DNA from: Sphingomonadales bacterium Ga0077557
GTDB taxonomy: Bacteria > Pseudomonadota > Alphaproteobacteria > Sphingomonadales > Sphingomonadaceae
Assembly (NCBI GenBank): GCA_001464615.1
Contig: LNFI01000028.1
Location: 108,846 to 172,845, forward strand
Reading direction: 5' to 3'
DNA length: 64,000 nt
Under the pieces are notes generated by a model. It saw nothing but the letters and a program-made list of their open reading frames with translations, searched no databases and was not told where the DNA came from. The position numbers were made by a program, and so were the translations under genes. How positions within the stretch are numbered: the first letter of the stretch is position 1; every line of letters begins with the position of its first letter. Below are positions 52,416 through 60,492 of this stretch, piece by piece.

Positions 52416-55400
52416 ATGCTGACTCATATCTCCGTTCGCGGTGCTCGCGAGCATAACCTCAAAAATGTCTCGGTGGATATTCCGCGCGACACGCTCACTG
52501 TCATCACCGGTCTGTCGGGCAGCGGCAAATCGAGCCTGGCGTTCGACACCATCTATGCCGAGGGGCAGCGCCGTTATGTGGAGTCGCTCTCCGCCTATGC
52601 GCGCCAGTTTCTGGAGATGATGCAAAAGCCCGATGTCGATCATATCGAGGGGCTTTCCCCCGCGATTTCGATCGAGCAGAAGACGACGAGCCGTAACCCG
52701 CGCTCCACCGTCGCCACCGTCACCGAAATCTATGATTATATGCGCCTGCTCTGGGCGCGCGTCGGCATCCCGTACAGCCCGGCGACGGGCCTGCCGATTG
52801 CCGCGCAAACCGTCAGCCAGATGGTCGATCGCGTCTTGGCGCTGCCAGAAGGCACGCGGCTCTATTTGCTCGCGCCCGTCGTGCGCGGCCGCAAGGGCGA
52901 ATATAAGAAAGAGCTGCTCGAATGGCAGAAAGCGGGCTTTACCCGCGTCCGCATCGATGGCGAAATCTACGAGGTCGATGAGGCCCCGGCAATCGACAAG
53001 AAGTACAAGCATGACATTGAAGTGGTGGTTGACCGGCTGGTGGTCGGGCCTGACCTGAGCACGCGCCTCGCCGAAAGCTTCGAAACCGCGCTGAAGCTCG
53101 CCGAAGGGCTGGCCTATGTCGATTTGGTGGATGGCACGGTGGCGGAGCTTGCTTCTCCCCTCCCGCCTGCGGGAGGGGCCGGGGGTGGGTCCGTCCGAGA
53201 AATGCCACAGTCGTTTGGTGCGGAAATGCCCACCCCCAACCCCTCCCGCGAGCGGGAGGGGAGTCCCGGCGGCGCGATGAAAGGCGCGGGCATCCCGCCC
53301 AACCGCATCGTCTTCAGCGAAAAATTCGCTTGCCCCGTGTCGGGCTTCACCATTGCCGAGATCGAACCGCGGCTTTTCTCCTTCAACGCCCCGCAAGGCG
53401 CATGCCCGGCGTGCGATGGCTTGGGCGAAAAACTGCTGTTCGACGAAGACCTTGTCGTCCCCAACCACGCGCTCAGCATCAAAAAGGGTGCGGTCGTGCC
53501 CTGGGCCAAATCCCAGCCGCCCAGCCCCTATTACATGCAGGTGCTCGGCAGCCTCGCGCGCGAATTCGGCTTTTCGCTCGATACGCCCTGGGAAGAGCTG
53601 TCCGGCGAAGTCAAACTCATCATCCTCCACGGCACCGGCGGCAAGCCCGTCACCTTGACCTTCATTGACGGCAAGAAGTCCTACGACGTCAAAAAGCCGT
53701 TCGAGGGCGTGATCGGCAATCTCAACCGCCGCATGCTCAGCACTGAGAGCGCATGGATGCGCGAGGAGCTGAGCAAATACCAAAGCAGCGCCCCCTGCGA
53801 GACCTGCGGCGGCGCCCGCCTCAAACCCGAAGCGCTCGCGGTCAAGATCGGCATGCGTGACATTTCCAGCGTCACCCGCCTCTCGGTGGTCGATGCACTC
53901 GCCTGGTTCGAGGCGATCCCGGACGCGCTCACTGGCCAGCAAAAGGAAATCGCCGAACGTATCCTCAAGGAAATCCTCGAACGCCTCGGCTTCCTCAACA
54001 ATGTCGGGCTCGATTATCTCAACCTCGATCGCACCAGCGGCACCCTCAGCGGCGGGGAGAGCCAGCGCATCCGCCTCGCCAGCCAGATCGGCAGCGGCCT
54101 GTCGGGCGTGCTCTATGTGCTCGACGAACCCAGCATCGGCCTGCACCAGCGCGACAACGACATGCTGCTCAAAACGCTGCGCCGCCTCCGCGATCTCGGC
54201 AATACCGTGCTCGTCGTGGAGCATGACGAAGACGCGATCCGCACCGCCGACTATGTCATCGACATGGGCCCCGGCGCCGGCGTCCATGGCGGCGCGGTCG
54301 TCGCGCAGGGCACTTTTGCGGAAGTGCTCGCCAACACCAACAGCATCACCGCCGATTATCTCTCGGGCCGCCGCGCAGTCGCCGTCCCCGCCACCCGGCG
54401 CAAGGGCAATGGCAAGAAGCTCACCGTCCACAACGCCACCGCCAATAATCTGCGCGGCGTCACCGCCAGCATCCCGCTTGGCACCTTCACCTGCGTCACG
54501 GGCGTGTCGGGATCGGGCAAGTCGAGCTTCACGATCGACACGCTCTACGCCGCCTCGGCCCGCGCGCTTAACGGCGCACGGATGCTGGCCGGCAAGCATG
54601 ACAAGGTCACCGGCCTGCAATATCTCGACAAGGTGATCGACATCGATCAATCGCCGATCGGCCGCACCCCGCGCAGCAACCCCGCCACCTATACCGGCGC
54701 CTTCACCCAGATCCGCGACTGGTTCGCTGGCCTCCCCGAAAGCCAGGCGCGCGGCTACAAGCCCGGTCGCTTCAGCTTCAACGTCAAGGGCGGCCGGTGT
54801 GAGGCGTGCCAGGGCGACGGCCTGCTCAAGATCGAAATGCACTTCCTGCCCGACGTCTATGTCACTTGCGACGTTTGCCACGGCGCGCGCTACAATCGTG
54901 AGACATTGGAGGTGAAGTTCAAAGGCCTCTCCATCGCCGATGTGCTCAACATGACGGTCGAGGACGCGGTGGAGTTCTTCAAGGCCGTCCCCCCGATCCG
55001 CGACAAGATGGCGATGCTGCAGGAAGTCGGCCTCGGCTATGTCAAGGTCGGCCAGCAAGCGACGACGCTCAGCGGCGGCGAAGCGCAGCGCGTCAAGCTC
55101 GCCAAGGAACTGTCGCGCCGGGCGACCGGCAACACGCTCTACATCCTCGATGAGCCGACCACGGGGCTGCATTTCGAGGATGTCCGCAAACTGCTGGAGG
55201 TGCTCCACGCGCTGGTGGAGCAGGGGAATACCGTGGTGGTGATCGAGCATAACCTCGACGTCATCAAGACCGCGGATTGGGTGCTCGACCTGGGGCCAGA
55301 GGGCGGCGTCAAGGGCGGGGAGATTGTCGCGGAAGGCACACCGGAAAAGGTGGCGGCGGTGAAAGGCAGCTTCACCGGCCATTATCTCCGGCCCCTGCTG

Positions 55401-55433
55401 GCCAAGCGCCCCGACAAAGCCGCCACCGGATGA
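52416..55433 (+). CDS. uvrA: Excinuclease ABC subunit A, with an in-frame repeat insertion
   Basis: Damage-recognition ATPase of nucleotide excision repair. The 1005-residue protein has two ABC units: Walker [10 protein letters not shown] near the N-terminus and GVSGSGKSS in the second half, each with a signature ([13 protein letters not shown] and [13 protein letters not shown]). Zinc-type cysteines occur at FACPVSGFT and ACPACDGLG and at CEACQGDG and CDVCHG; the first CxxC reads CPVS, with the second Cys missing. Residues about 247-283 come from a palindromic repeat and lie just before the FSEKFACPV block. A LexA box precedes the ATG. A second, broken 3' end of uvrA lies downstream at 56265. 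Confidence 0.97.
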   Translation: MLTHISVRGAREHNLKNVSVDIPRDTLTVITGLSGSGKSSLAFDTIYAEGQRRYVESLSAYARQFLEMMQKPDVDHIEGLSPAISIEQKTTSRNPRSTVATVTEIYDYMRLLWARVGIPYSPATGLPIAAQTVSQMVDRVLALPEGTRLYLLAPVVRGRKGEYKKELLEWQKAGFTRVRIDGEIYEVDEAPAIDKKYKHDIEVVVDRLVVGPDLSTRLAESFETALKLAEGLAYVDLVDGTVAELASPLPPAGGAGGGSVREMPQSFGAEMPTPNPSREREGSPGGAMKGAGIPPNRIVFSEKFACPVSGFTIAEIEPRLFSFNAPQGACPACDGLGEKLLFDEDLVVPNHALSIKKGAVVPWAKSQPPSPYYMQVLGSLAREFGFSLDTPWEELSGEVKLIILHGTGGKPVTLTFIDGKKSYDVKKPFEGVIGNLNRRMLSTESAWMREELSKYQSSAPCETCGGARLKPEALAVKIGMRDISSVTRLSVVDALAWFEAIPDALTGQQKEIAERILKEILERLGFLNNVGLDYLNLDRTSGTLSGGESQRIRLASQIGSGLSGVLYVLDEPSIGLHQRDNDMLLKTLRRLRDLGNTVLVVEHDEDAIRTADYVIDMGPGAGVHGGAVVAQGTFAEVLANTNSITADYLSGRRAVAVPATRRKGNGKKLTVHNATANNLRGVTASIPLGTFTCVTGVSGSGKSSFTIDTLYAASARALNGARMLAGKHDKVTGLQYLDKVIDIDQSPIGRTPRSNPATYTGAFTQIRDWFAGLPESQARGYKPGRFSFNVKGGRCEACQGDGLLKIEMHFLPDVYVTCDVCHGARYNRETLEVKFKGLSIADVLNMTVEDAVEFFKAVPPIRDKMAMLQEVGLGYVKVGQQATTLSGGEAQRVKLAKELSRRATGNTLYILDEPTTGLHFEDVRKLLEVLHALVEQGNTVVVIEHNLDVIKTADWVLDLGPEGGVKGGEIVAEGTPEKVAAVKGSFTGHYLRPLLAKRPDKAATG
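53155..53263. repeat. Long inverted repeat inserted in frame in uvrA
   Basis: A 109 bp element with two 35-base arms that are near-perfect reverse complements (CTCCCCTCCCGCCTGCGGGA... at 53155-53189 and ...TCCCGCGAGCGGGAGGGGAG ending 53263). Each arm has its own hairpin (CCCTCCCGC...GCGGGAGGG). The differences between arms lie mostly in the loops. It keeps the uvrA frame open and encodes a Pro/Gly/Ser-rich peptide of about 36 residues. Confidence 0.9.
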
Positions 55434-55536
55434 ACCATCACCGCCCTCGTGCTCCTGCGAAGGCAGGAGCCCAGGCCATATTCCCGCCCTCGCGAGAACA
55501 CGGGAACGTGTCCTGGCGGCACGAAAGGCGCCGCCA
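55434..55536. other. Gap after uvrA with a hairpin
   Basis: The 103 bp gap contains GCTCCTGC-GAAG-GCAGGAGC (about 55449-55470), an 8 bp stem that may terminate uvrA transcription, and a second GC-rich imperfect palindrome at about 55490-55520. It marks the left edge of the cassette that lies between intact uvrA and its broken 3' copy. Confidence 0.55.
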
Positions 55537-56085
55537 ATGAGCTATCGCCCCGAATTCGAAGCCGCGCTCCGGCTCCTCGCACAGGCAAGCGAGGCGATGG
55601 TTGCGCGGGGATTGCCGCGCCCGGTGCTGGTCGGCGGCGCGGCAGCGGAATTCTATTCGACCAGCGGGGTCACGACCGGTGACTTCGATCTGTGCACGCC
55701 GCGCCAGGCCGAACTGGAGGAGGAATTGCAGGGGCTCGGCTTCGTCAAGCCGGTTGGCCCCGGCATGGCAACGCGCGGCTGGATCCACCCCGATCTCGCG
55801 CTGGGGTTCGAGGTGGTCGCGGCTGTCCCGATGGGCGGCACAATCGACCATGCCCGCATCCGACTGGTCCAGCCGATCGGCGAAACCGCGTTGTTCCGGG
55901 TGATCTCAGTCGAAGATCTGATCGCAGATCGCATGGGCCAATATGCATCGGGCACCGCCCGCGACCGGATCGATCAGGCCCGATTGCTGCTTGCGCTTCA
56001 TCCCGACGCCGATTTCGACTATCTGGAGAAGCGAATTCGCGAGGAAAGCGCCGGTGACTATGGGCTCGACGCCATCAAGGACTGA
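55537..56085 (+). CDS. Nucleotidyltransferase-fold protein, possible toxin-like component
   Basis: A 182-residue protein with the minimal nucleotidyltransferase pattern VGGAAAEFY (Gly33, Gly34) followed by GDFDL with Asp49 and Asp51 as metal ligands. Such proteins include aminoglycoside-type and AbiEii/MNT-type enzymes, some of which are toxins that modify tRNA or partner proteins. FEVVAAVPMGG and FRVISVEDLIADRMGQYASG, a segment seen in AbiEii-like relatives, complete the core. A small gene overlaps its 3' end by 26 bp. The pair sits between uvrA and a truncated uvrA copy, so it came in as a cassette. A toxin-antitoxin role is possible but not shown. Confidence 0.75.
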   Translation: MSYRPEFEAALRLLAQASEAMVARGLPRPVLVGGAAAEFYSTSGVTTGDFDLCTPRQAELEEELQGLGFVKPVGPGMATRGWIHPDLALGFEVVAAVPMGGTIDHARIRLVQPIGETALFRVISVEDLIADRMGQYASGTARDRIDQARLLLALHPDADFDYLEKRIREESAGDYGLDAIKD

Positions 56086-56263
56086 TCCGCCCGAGGCCGA
56101 GGCCGATCGACCAGTGATCGACATGGCCGAATTTGGCGCGCGTATCGCCGAACGAAAGGCCGCGCTCGGCCTGCCCGATCTCCCCCGCAACAGCGGCAAC
56201 CGTCGCACGACGAGCAAGCAGGCGTTGCTCAAAGCGATTGAGGATGCTGGCGGTACGTGGTGA
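56060..56263 (+). CDS. Small protein paired with the nucleotidyltransferase-fold gene
   Basis: A 67-residue protein starting inside the end of the previous gene (26 bp overlap), with an acidic N-terminal part, a helix [20 protein letters not shown] and a basic C-terminal helix [17 protein letters not shown]. No family was recognised with confidence. Size, overlap and position fit an antitoxin-like partner, but this is inferred only from arrangement. The stop is followed directly, after one base, by the broken uvrA copy. Confidence 0.6.
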   Translation: MGSTPSRTDPPEAEADRPVIDMAEFGARIAERKAALGLPDLPRNSGNRRTTSKQALLKAIEDAGGTW

Positions 56264-56264
56264 G

Positions 56265-56642
56265 GGCGGCGAAGCGCAGCGGGTAAAACGCGCCAAGGAA
56301 CTCAGCCGCCGCGCGACGGGGCAAACGCTGTACATCCTCGATGAACCCACCACCGGGCTGCATTTTGAGGATGTGCGCAAACTGTTGGAAGTGCTCCACG
56401 CGCTGGTGGAACAGGGCAACACAGTGGTGGTGATCGAACATAATCTGGACGTAATCAAGACCGCCGATTGGGTGCTCGATCTGGGGCCAGAGGGCGGCGT
56501 GGGCCGAAGGCGACCGCAGGTCAACGGCGGGGAGGTGGTCGCGGAGGGGACACCGGAGAAGGTGGCCAAGGTGGCGGGGAGCTTTACGGGGCGGTATTTG
56601 AAGCCGTTGTTGGGGAAGACGTCGGGGGGCAGTCTGTCTTGA
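56265..56642 (+). pseudogene. Diverged 3' fragment of uvrA
   Basis: About 125 codons with no start that match the end of UvrA (from GGEAQRVK to the stop). It begins inside the second ABC signature, so Walker A and everything before it are absent. Compared with uvrA at 55072-55433, most base differences are silent (for example CTGCATTTTGAGGATGTG against CTGCATTTCGAGGATGTC), so it derives from the uvrA of a related strain rather than a recent copy of this one. A small insertion (GRRRPQVN) splits the GGVKGGE segment. It ends with a tail unlike UvrA. Flanks the nucleotidyltransferase cassette on the right. Confidence 0.88.
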
Positions 56643-57023
56643 GCGTAATTGGGTGCGGAAGCCTGTATCTTTGCAAGGGCTTTATTTTGACGCGCGGTTT
56701 GCTAAGCTCCGATAGACACGCTCGCTCCTAGTCGGAGCCAATCACAAGTGTTTGGCCTAGAGCAGGCAGAAGTTAGATCCCGTGTACAGGCGTCAATTTA
56801 ACTCGTATTGGGAAGAATTTTTGGATAGAGATGATTCCCCAAAGGATAGCGAGAGCAAAAGTGCTAGTCGATAGCTAAACGAAACTATAACAGATATCGC
56901 ATAATGAGTCGATTACATTGATCCACAATTGTTCATCCTAATTATTCGGCAGTTTTTTTCTGAAATACTAGATTTTACGCCCTTCCGATTTACGATGGTG
57001 AACCTTAGAGGCAATGAAGACCA
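56643..57023. other. AT-rich gap before the foreign gene
   Basis: A 381 bp stretch in which base composition drops abruptly from GC-rich to AT-rich, marking the left edge of foreign DNA. No gene was found. Short AT-rich blocks such as AACGAAACTATAACAG and TTATTCGGCAGTTTTTTTC could serve as promoter for the gene at 57024, but no consensus is certain. No tRNA, integrase or att-like repeat was visible. Confidence 0.65.
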
Positions 57024-58715
57024 ATGGCAAAGCGTGTTCATTCGGCGTATGATGTTAAGGTTTGGTTGCGCGGTAAATCAGTGCGATGGGCTCGCACGAT
57101 ATCTGTTCGTTGCGCTATTAGGGCCTTCCCATTGGTCTTTGATCAATCGACAGCGGATCAGCTAGATGCGTTTGCTGGCATATTCTCAATATGGTTTACC
57201 GATAAATGGGCTCCTCCGAAATCCAAAAATTACTCACGACGGATATTCCAGCGCCGGACAGCTAAGGCATTTACTGACCACGTGTTATTCCATGCGTCGG
57301 CTGCAATAATACATTCAAAAAATACTCCGGCGATGGCTACAGAAAATACTATTAATTCATTTAACGCGTTATTGAGAGATGGTGAATTCCACGCCACCGT
57401 AAACAGTAAATTTAGCGAAGAAGAGTTATTCAATCAGTATATCGACGAAGTGCAATTTGATATCGATTTTTTGGAACGGCAAAAAATGAAGACCTTTGCG
57501 ACCGTTGACTTGATTGATCTGCCGCTGTGGAACGTTTCCACTCCTGATTGGCTAGAAGATGCAAAGAAAGAAAATTTTTTAAATGAGCCAAAAGCAAAGA
57601 TTTGGATAGATTGGTTAGAAAGACGACAAGCAGGTTCGGAGTCATCATTTGGCTTGCCTATCGATGAAGATAGAGGCGTTGGCCTAAAAATGGTATCACA
57701 GGACGACAAATTTTGGGATCGAAATTATGACTTGATACTTCACGATATATACGGATGGCTGGGTGAAGCTGTAAAAGATTCGATTAGCCATGCTGAACCA
57801 CAAAACCCGTTGGCACCATTGTTTAGAACTGATGCTGATGGAAGAATTGATTTAGATGCGCAGGCAGGCGTCCAATCGATACAAGCTGATGAGGAGGCTC
57901 GGGATCGACATGCCGAAGCTGTGTCCGCTACCGAGCGTGCGCTATCTGCTTGCTCTGGCAACTCAGCGGCAGCCACTCGTTTCGATGTTATTAGATATAG
58001 TGAAGCACTTGGCCAAAGAATCGAAGAGTTAAAGCCCGGACAGATAATTCAAAGGGGAGAATCCTTAAGGCAAGAGTTAATTTTGCGGATGCGGGGCGAT
58101 CCCGACAGTAATCTTCCGCCTATCCCTGATACTGCGATTTTAGCACTAAAGAGTTTAGTAACAGCTCACAATATTTTGGTGGGTTTAGATCCAGAGCTAT
58201 CGCGACGAGATGATGCAATATTTGGCCCCGACGCTATTAAATATCAAATTAGTGTCGCTCAGGCCAGAGACGTTGCTCGAAGTGCAATTGAAGAAGACAT
58301 TATTACCTCAAGTGCTAACGATATTATTGATGGCGCAGCTTCGGTCGCGCCTACGGTGCCCGATTCAAATAATAGACTTTCCCGACAACTAACAGAAACC
58401 GTTAGAAACTTCGGCCGTAAGATAGCATCGATACTTTCCGCAAACATGAAGAACGTTATTTGGGGGGGGGGAGCCATTAGTGTATCTTCGGCCGCGATAA
58501 GCGCAGGGCTTGCTGTTGGATCTGTTTTGGGCATGGGATCTGGCGTCGGTGCTGCGGCAGGTGCAACGTTGGGTGCGATCGCGGGTAATTACAAAATTGC
58601 CCAGTGGGCTCTTAAAAACTCAGAATACTTTAAAGGAATCTTTGCAGACAACCCGACTATGCTTTCCCTTATTAATAAAATTATTGACGAATTAAAAAAG
58701 CTTCCGGTCAATTAG
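57024..58715 (+). CDS. AT-rich foreign gene encoding a protein of unknown function with a hydrophobic C-terminal segment
   Basis: A 563-residue protein in DNA of much lower GC and with different codon use than its neighbours, so probably acquired. The N-terminus (about 8-40, WLRGKSVRWARTISVRCA in part, then IRAFPLV) resembles the start of some uncharacterised proteins that I recall from alphaproteobacterial accessory regions; no named domain was seen. The middle is helical and charged. Residues about 480-530 are Gly/Ala-rich and hydrophobic (for example SVLGMGSGVGAAAGATLGAIAG), like a membrane-inserting hairpin. A run of ten G at 58462-58471 codes for WGGG at its start; either single-base change gives an early stop. 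Role is unknown; a membrane-acting effector, for example in defence or competition, is a guess. Confidence 0.7.
   Translation: MAKRVHSAYDVKVWLRGKSVRWARTISVRCAIRAFPLVFDQSTADQLDAFAGIFSIWFTDKWAPPKSKNYSRRIFQRRTAKAFTDHVLFHASAAIIHSKNTPAMATENTINSFNALLRDGEFHATVNSKFSEEELFNQYIDEVQFDIDFLERQKMKTFATVDLIDLPLWNVSTPDWLEDAKKENFLNEPKAKIWIDWLERRQAGSESSFGLPIDEDRGVGLKMVSQDDKFWDRNYDLILHDIYGWLGEAVKDSISHAEPQNPLAPLFRTDADGRIDLDAQAGVQSIQADEEARDRHAEAVSATERALSACSGNSAAATRFDVIRYSEALGQRIEELKPGQIIQRGESLRQELILRMRGDPDSNLPPIPDTAILALKSLVTAHNILVGLDPELSRRDDAIFGPDAIKYQISVAQARDVARSAIEEDIITSSANDIIDGAASVAPTVPDSNNRLSRQLTETVRNFGRKIASILSANMKNVIWGGGAISVSSAAISAGLAVGSVLGMGSGVGAAAGATLGAIAGNYKIAQWALKNSEYFKGIFADNPTMLSLINKIIDELKKLPVN
58462..58471 (+). 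repeat. Ten-G homopolymer inside the foreign gene
   Basis: Ten consecutive G residues code for the end of Trp480 and three Gly codons. Loss of one G leads to a stop 10 codons on, and gain of one G leads to a stop after two further codons (Ser-His), in both cases before the hydrophobic C-terminal segment. Long G runs are slippery in replication and drive phase variation in other bacteria. A sequencing error in run length is also possible. Confidence 0.9.
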
Positions 58716-58799
58716 ACCGAAATGCGCTGTATGTTTTAATTAAGTCCAAGTCTAAAGTTGCAGATTACAGATTACGGTGACAGTGCACTAAATATAAAA

Positions 58800-59273
58800 T
58801 CAGTCGCTCCGTCGCGTCACCTTCACCCGCTTCCCCTCCGCGCGCGCGACCACCGCCGCCAACACCGCTTCGAATAGCGGCTGCGGAATGAACCCATAGA
58901 ACGGTGTGCGGTCCTATCCGCGCTCGATTGGGCGGATGTCCGGGCCCGGCCAGCGGAAGCGGTTGAGTTCGGTAACCATGATCCAGCAGCGTTCGGCATC
59001 AAGGCCAAGATGGGCCTTCACCCGCGCCGGGATTTCGAAGGCGTCGCCGGGTTGGGCGGGCGGTTGGGTCGTCACGGGCACGACGAGCAGCTCGGTGTTG
59101 CCGTCCACCTCCTCGCGCGCGATCACGACGACGACGGGGCGTTGTTTGCGGCCATCCTCCTCGCCCCGCGCCGCCTCATGCGCCCACAGGTACGAATAGG
59201 ACAGGACGTTAGCCGGTTTCGGTTTCGTCCATGAGGTAGTTGAGCGCGACGGACTCCGGGGGGGCTTGGACAT
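58800..59273 (-). pseudogene. PemK/MazF-family toxin gene interrupted by an amber codon
   Basis: The frame encodes a PemK/MazF-like endoribonuclease toxin: [17 protein letters not shown] and [20 protein letters not shown] in part, then [19 protein letters not shown] at 58914-58916 (minus strand) stops it after PIERG. The frame then stays open for another 37 codons (DRTPFYGFIPQPLFEAVLAA and beyond) to TGA at 58800-58802, and this part looks like the normal C-terminus of the family. So one nonsense change has cut about 38 residues. The N-terminal start is unclear; the ATG at 59273 lies well inside the antitoxin gene and the true start may be nearer 59200. Partner antitoxin is intact. Confidence 0.8.
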
Positions 59274-59490
59274 TCATCAAGGCCTGTAGCGTTTCGCCAT
59301 CCAGATCCTCCGTCCTGATCACTTCGCGGTCGCGCCGTTTCAGTCGCTCATACTCGTTGAGCGAAATCATCACGATGCGCGTCGTGCCGTGCCGCTGGAT
59401 GCCGACGGGTCGCTGCATCGCCTCATCAGTGTAGAAGCCGAAGCGGTTGGCGACGTCCTTGGCGGACACTTCTAGGATTGGTTCTGGCAT
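59209..59490 (-). CDS. Phd/YefM-type antitoxin
   Basis: A 93-residue protein with a Phd/YefM-like N-terminal domain: [20 protein letters not shown] and [23 protein letters not shown], both given in short form. This fold binds the promoter of its own operon and neutralises the toxin through its acidic C-terminus ([17 protein letters not shown]). It precedes the broken PemK-like toxin. ATG 59490 was chosen because it gives the family start ([10 protein letters not shown]). Losing the toxin end might leave the antitoxin as an orphan or as a cross-acting protector. Confidence 0.83.
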   Translation of the reverse strand: MPEPILEVSAKDVANRFGFYTDEAMQRPVGIQRHGTTRIVMISLNEYERLKRRDREVIRTEDLDGETLQALMNVQAPPESVALNYLMDETETG

Positions 59491-59603
59491 GGCGATTCTC
59501 GGTTGTCTAGCTAAAGTAGCTACTTTAAGCATTCACTGCATAGTAGCTACAACTTTGGTTGTTGGCTAATAGTTTTCTGTTGGCTCAATCCGAACATTCC
59601 CGC

Positions 59604-59762
59604 CGCGGCAAAGCCCGTTGCGGGTCGGCCATGCCCCCGGCATGGCCTAAAGGATGCGGGGCATCCTTTACCCGGAACGCGTCGGTCGTCGCTTGGGCGA
59701 CGCCGGCCGGACCGCGGTTGAGCGCGCGGATTTAGCAGCGCTAAATCCTTGGCCGCGCGGTC
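59604..59762. repeat. Structured palindromic repeat flanking brnTA, D family, copy 1
   Basis: About 159 bp. The left part (59616-59679) has a CGTTGCGGGT/ACCCGGAACG outer stem around hairpins 59627-59647 (9-3-9, loop CCC) and 59649-59669 (9-3-9, loop GGG). The right part (59710-59762) pairs GACCGCG with CGCGGTC around GGATTTA-GCAGCGC-TAAATCC. It ends in the brnA stop codon. A direct copy lies at 60336-60492. Stem sequences differ between copies, but paired positions change together. Confidence 0.9.
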
Positions 59763-60039
59763 AAAGCCCCACTGCCTTCCGCAGCGCCTCATTCATCCGC
59801 CCCTGCCAGCCCGGCCCGTCCTCACGAAACTTCGCGATCACATCAGGATCAATCCGCAGCGTCACCTGCTGCTTCGCCACCCCGCGCACCGGGGGACGAC
59901 CCGCTGTGCGCCACGCGCCGGGGCGGATGACCTGTTCACCCACGCGCACTTCGGCGCCCTCGAACATCGCCTGCGTCCATTCGGGCGCGTCGTCGGGATC
60001 AACCCAGGTGCTGGCCGAACCAGCCTTGTTCTCGCTCAT
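59761..60039 (-). CDS. brnA: BrnA-family antitoxin
   Basis: A 92-residue protein ending in the BrnA DNA-binding helix pattern: QVTLRIDPDVIAKFREDGPGWQ followed by MNEALRKAVGL. BrnA represses the brnTA operon and binds BrnT. It overlaps the upstream brnT gene by 41 bp, so translation is coupled. The last codons and stop lie at the very edge of the structured repeat. It appears intact, and since BrnA is needed to hold BrnT in check, the operon is probably functional. Confidence 0.9.
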   Translation of the reverse strand: MSENKAGSASTWVDPDDAPEWTQAMFEGAEVRVGEQVIRPGAWRTAGRPPVRGVAKQQVTLRIDPDVIAKFREDGPGWQGRMNEALRKAVGL

Positions 60040-60271
60040 TGCACTTCCTCATCGAAATGATGCGGCGGCCATTCTCCACCTCCGCCCAAACCACCATTAC
60101 CAATCGCTCGTCGAGCAGGCCGAAGGTCTGGAACCGGGCTTCTGCATAATCATAGCGGTCGTCAGGTCGCGTATAGGTCAGTCCGGCAAACAGCCTCGGC
60201 GCATCGGCGAAATCGAGTCCACGCTCGATCAGCGTCTTCTGGCGCTTGGCGGGGTCGAAGCTGATCTCCAC
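59999..60271 (-). CDS. brnT: BrnT-family ribonuclease toxin
   Basis: A 90-residue toxin with the BrnT pattern: ISFDPAKRQKTLIERGLDFADA, shown by FDPAKRQKTLIERGLDF, then DDRYDYAEARFQTFGLLD, and RRIISMRKCNEREQ at the end, where Arg and Glu residues contribute to RNA cleavage. BrnT is a RelE-like ribonuclease that inhibits translation. ATG 60271 begins the operon with brnA. The pair lies between two direct copies of a structured palindromic repeat. Confidence 0.92.
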   Translation of the reverse strand: MEISFDPAKRQKTLIERGLDFADAPRLFAGLTYTRPDDRYDYAEARFQTFGLLDERLVMVVWAEVENGRRIISMRKCNEREQGWFGQHLG

Positions 60272-60335
60272 GCCTGGGAATATGTAACTACGGAATTGGG
60301 GTTGTCAATTGGGCAGGGCGGGGCGGCTGAGCGTC

Positions 60336-60492
60336 GCGGCAATGGCCGTTGCGGGTCGGCCAGGCCCCCGGCATGGCTTAAAGGATGCGGGGCATCCTTT
60401 ACCCGCAACGCGTCTGTCGTCGCTGGGGCGACGCCGGCCGGGCCGGGCTTGAGCCTCGATTTTGCCTTGGAAAATCGATAGGCCGCCCGGCC
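60336..60492. repeat. Structured palindromic repeat flanking brnTA, D family, copy 2
   Basis: About 157 bp, direct copy of 59604-59762. Outer stem CGTTGCGGGT/ACCCGCAACG is perfect (60347-60356 with 60401-60410). Hairpin 60358-60378 is slightly decayed; hairpin 60380-60400 is identical to copy 1. The right part pairs GGCCGGGC (60441) with GCCCGGCC (ending 60492) around TCGATTTT-GCCTTGG-AAAATCGA. It ends directly at the ATG of the SRAP gene. Confidence 0.9.

Noticed and set aside
53335..53345. Missing second Cys in the first UvrA zinc motif (CPVS instead of CPVC) as a sign of inactivation
   Set aside because: As I recall, CPVSGFT is common in alphaproteobacterial UvrA, so it is probably normal for the group rather than a defect.
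52332..55382. A 1016-residue open frame antisense to uvrA
   Set aside because: It is a shadow created by high GC and codon bias on the opposite strand; its translation is His/Arg/Asp-rich without domain structure, and uvrA is clearly the real gene.
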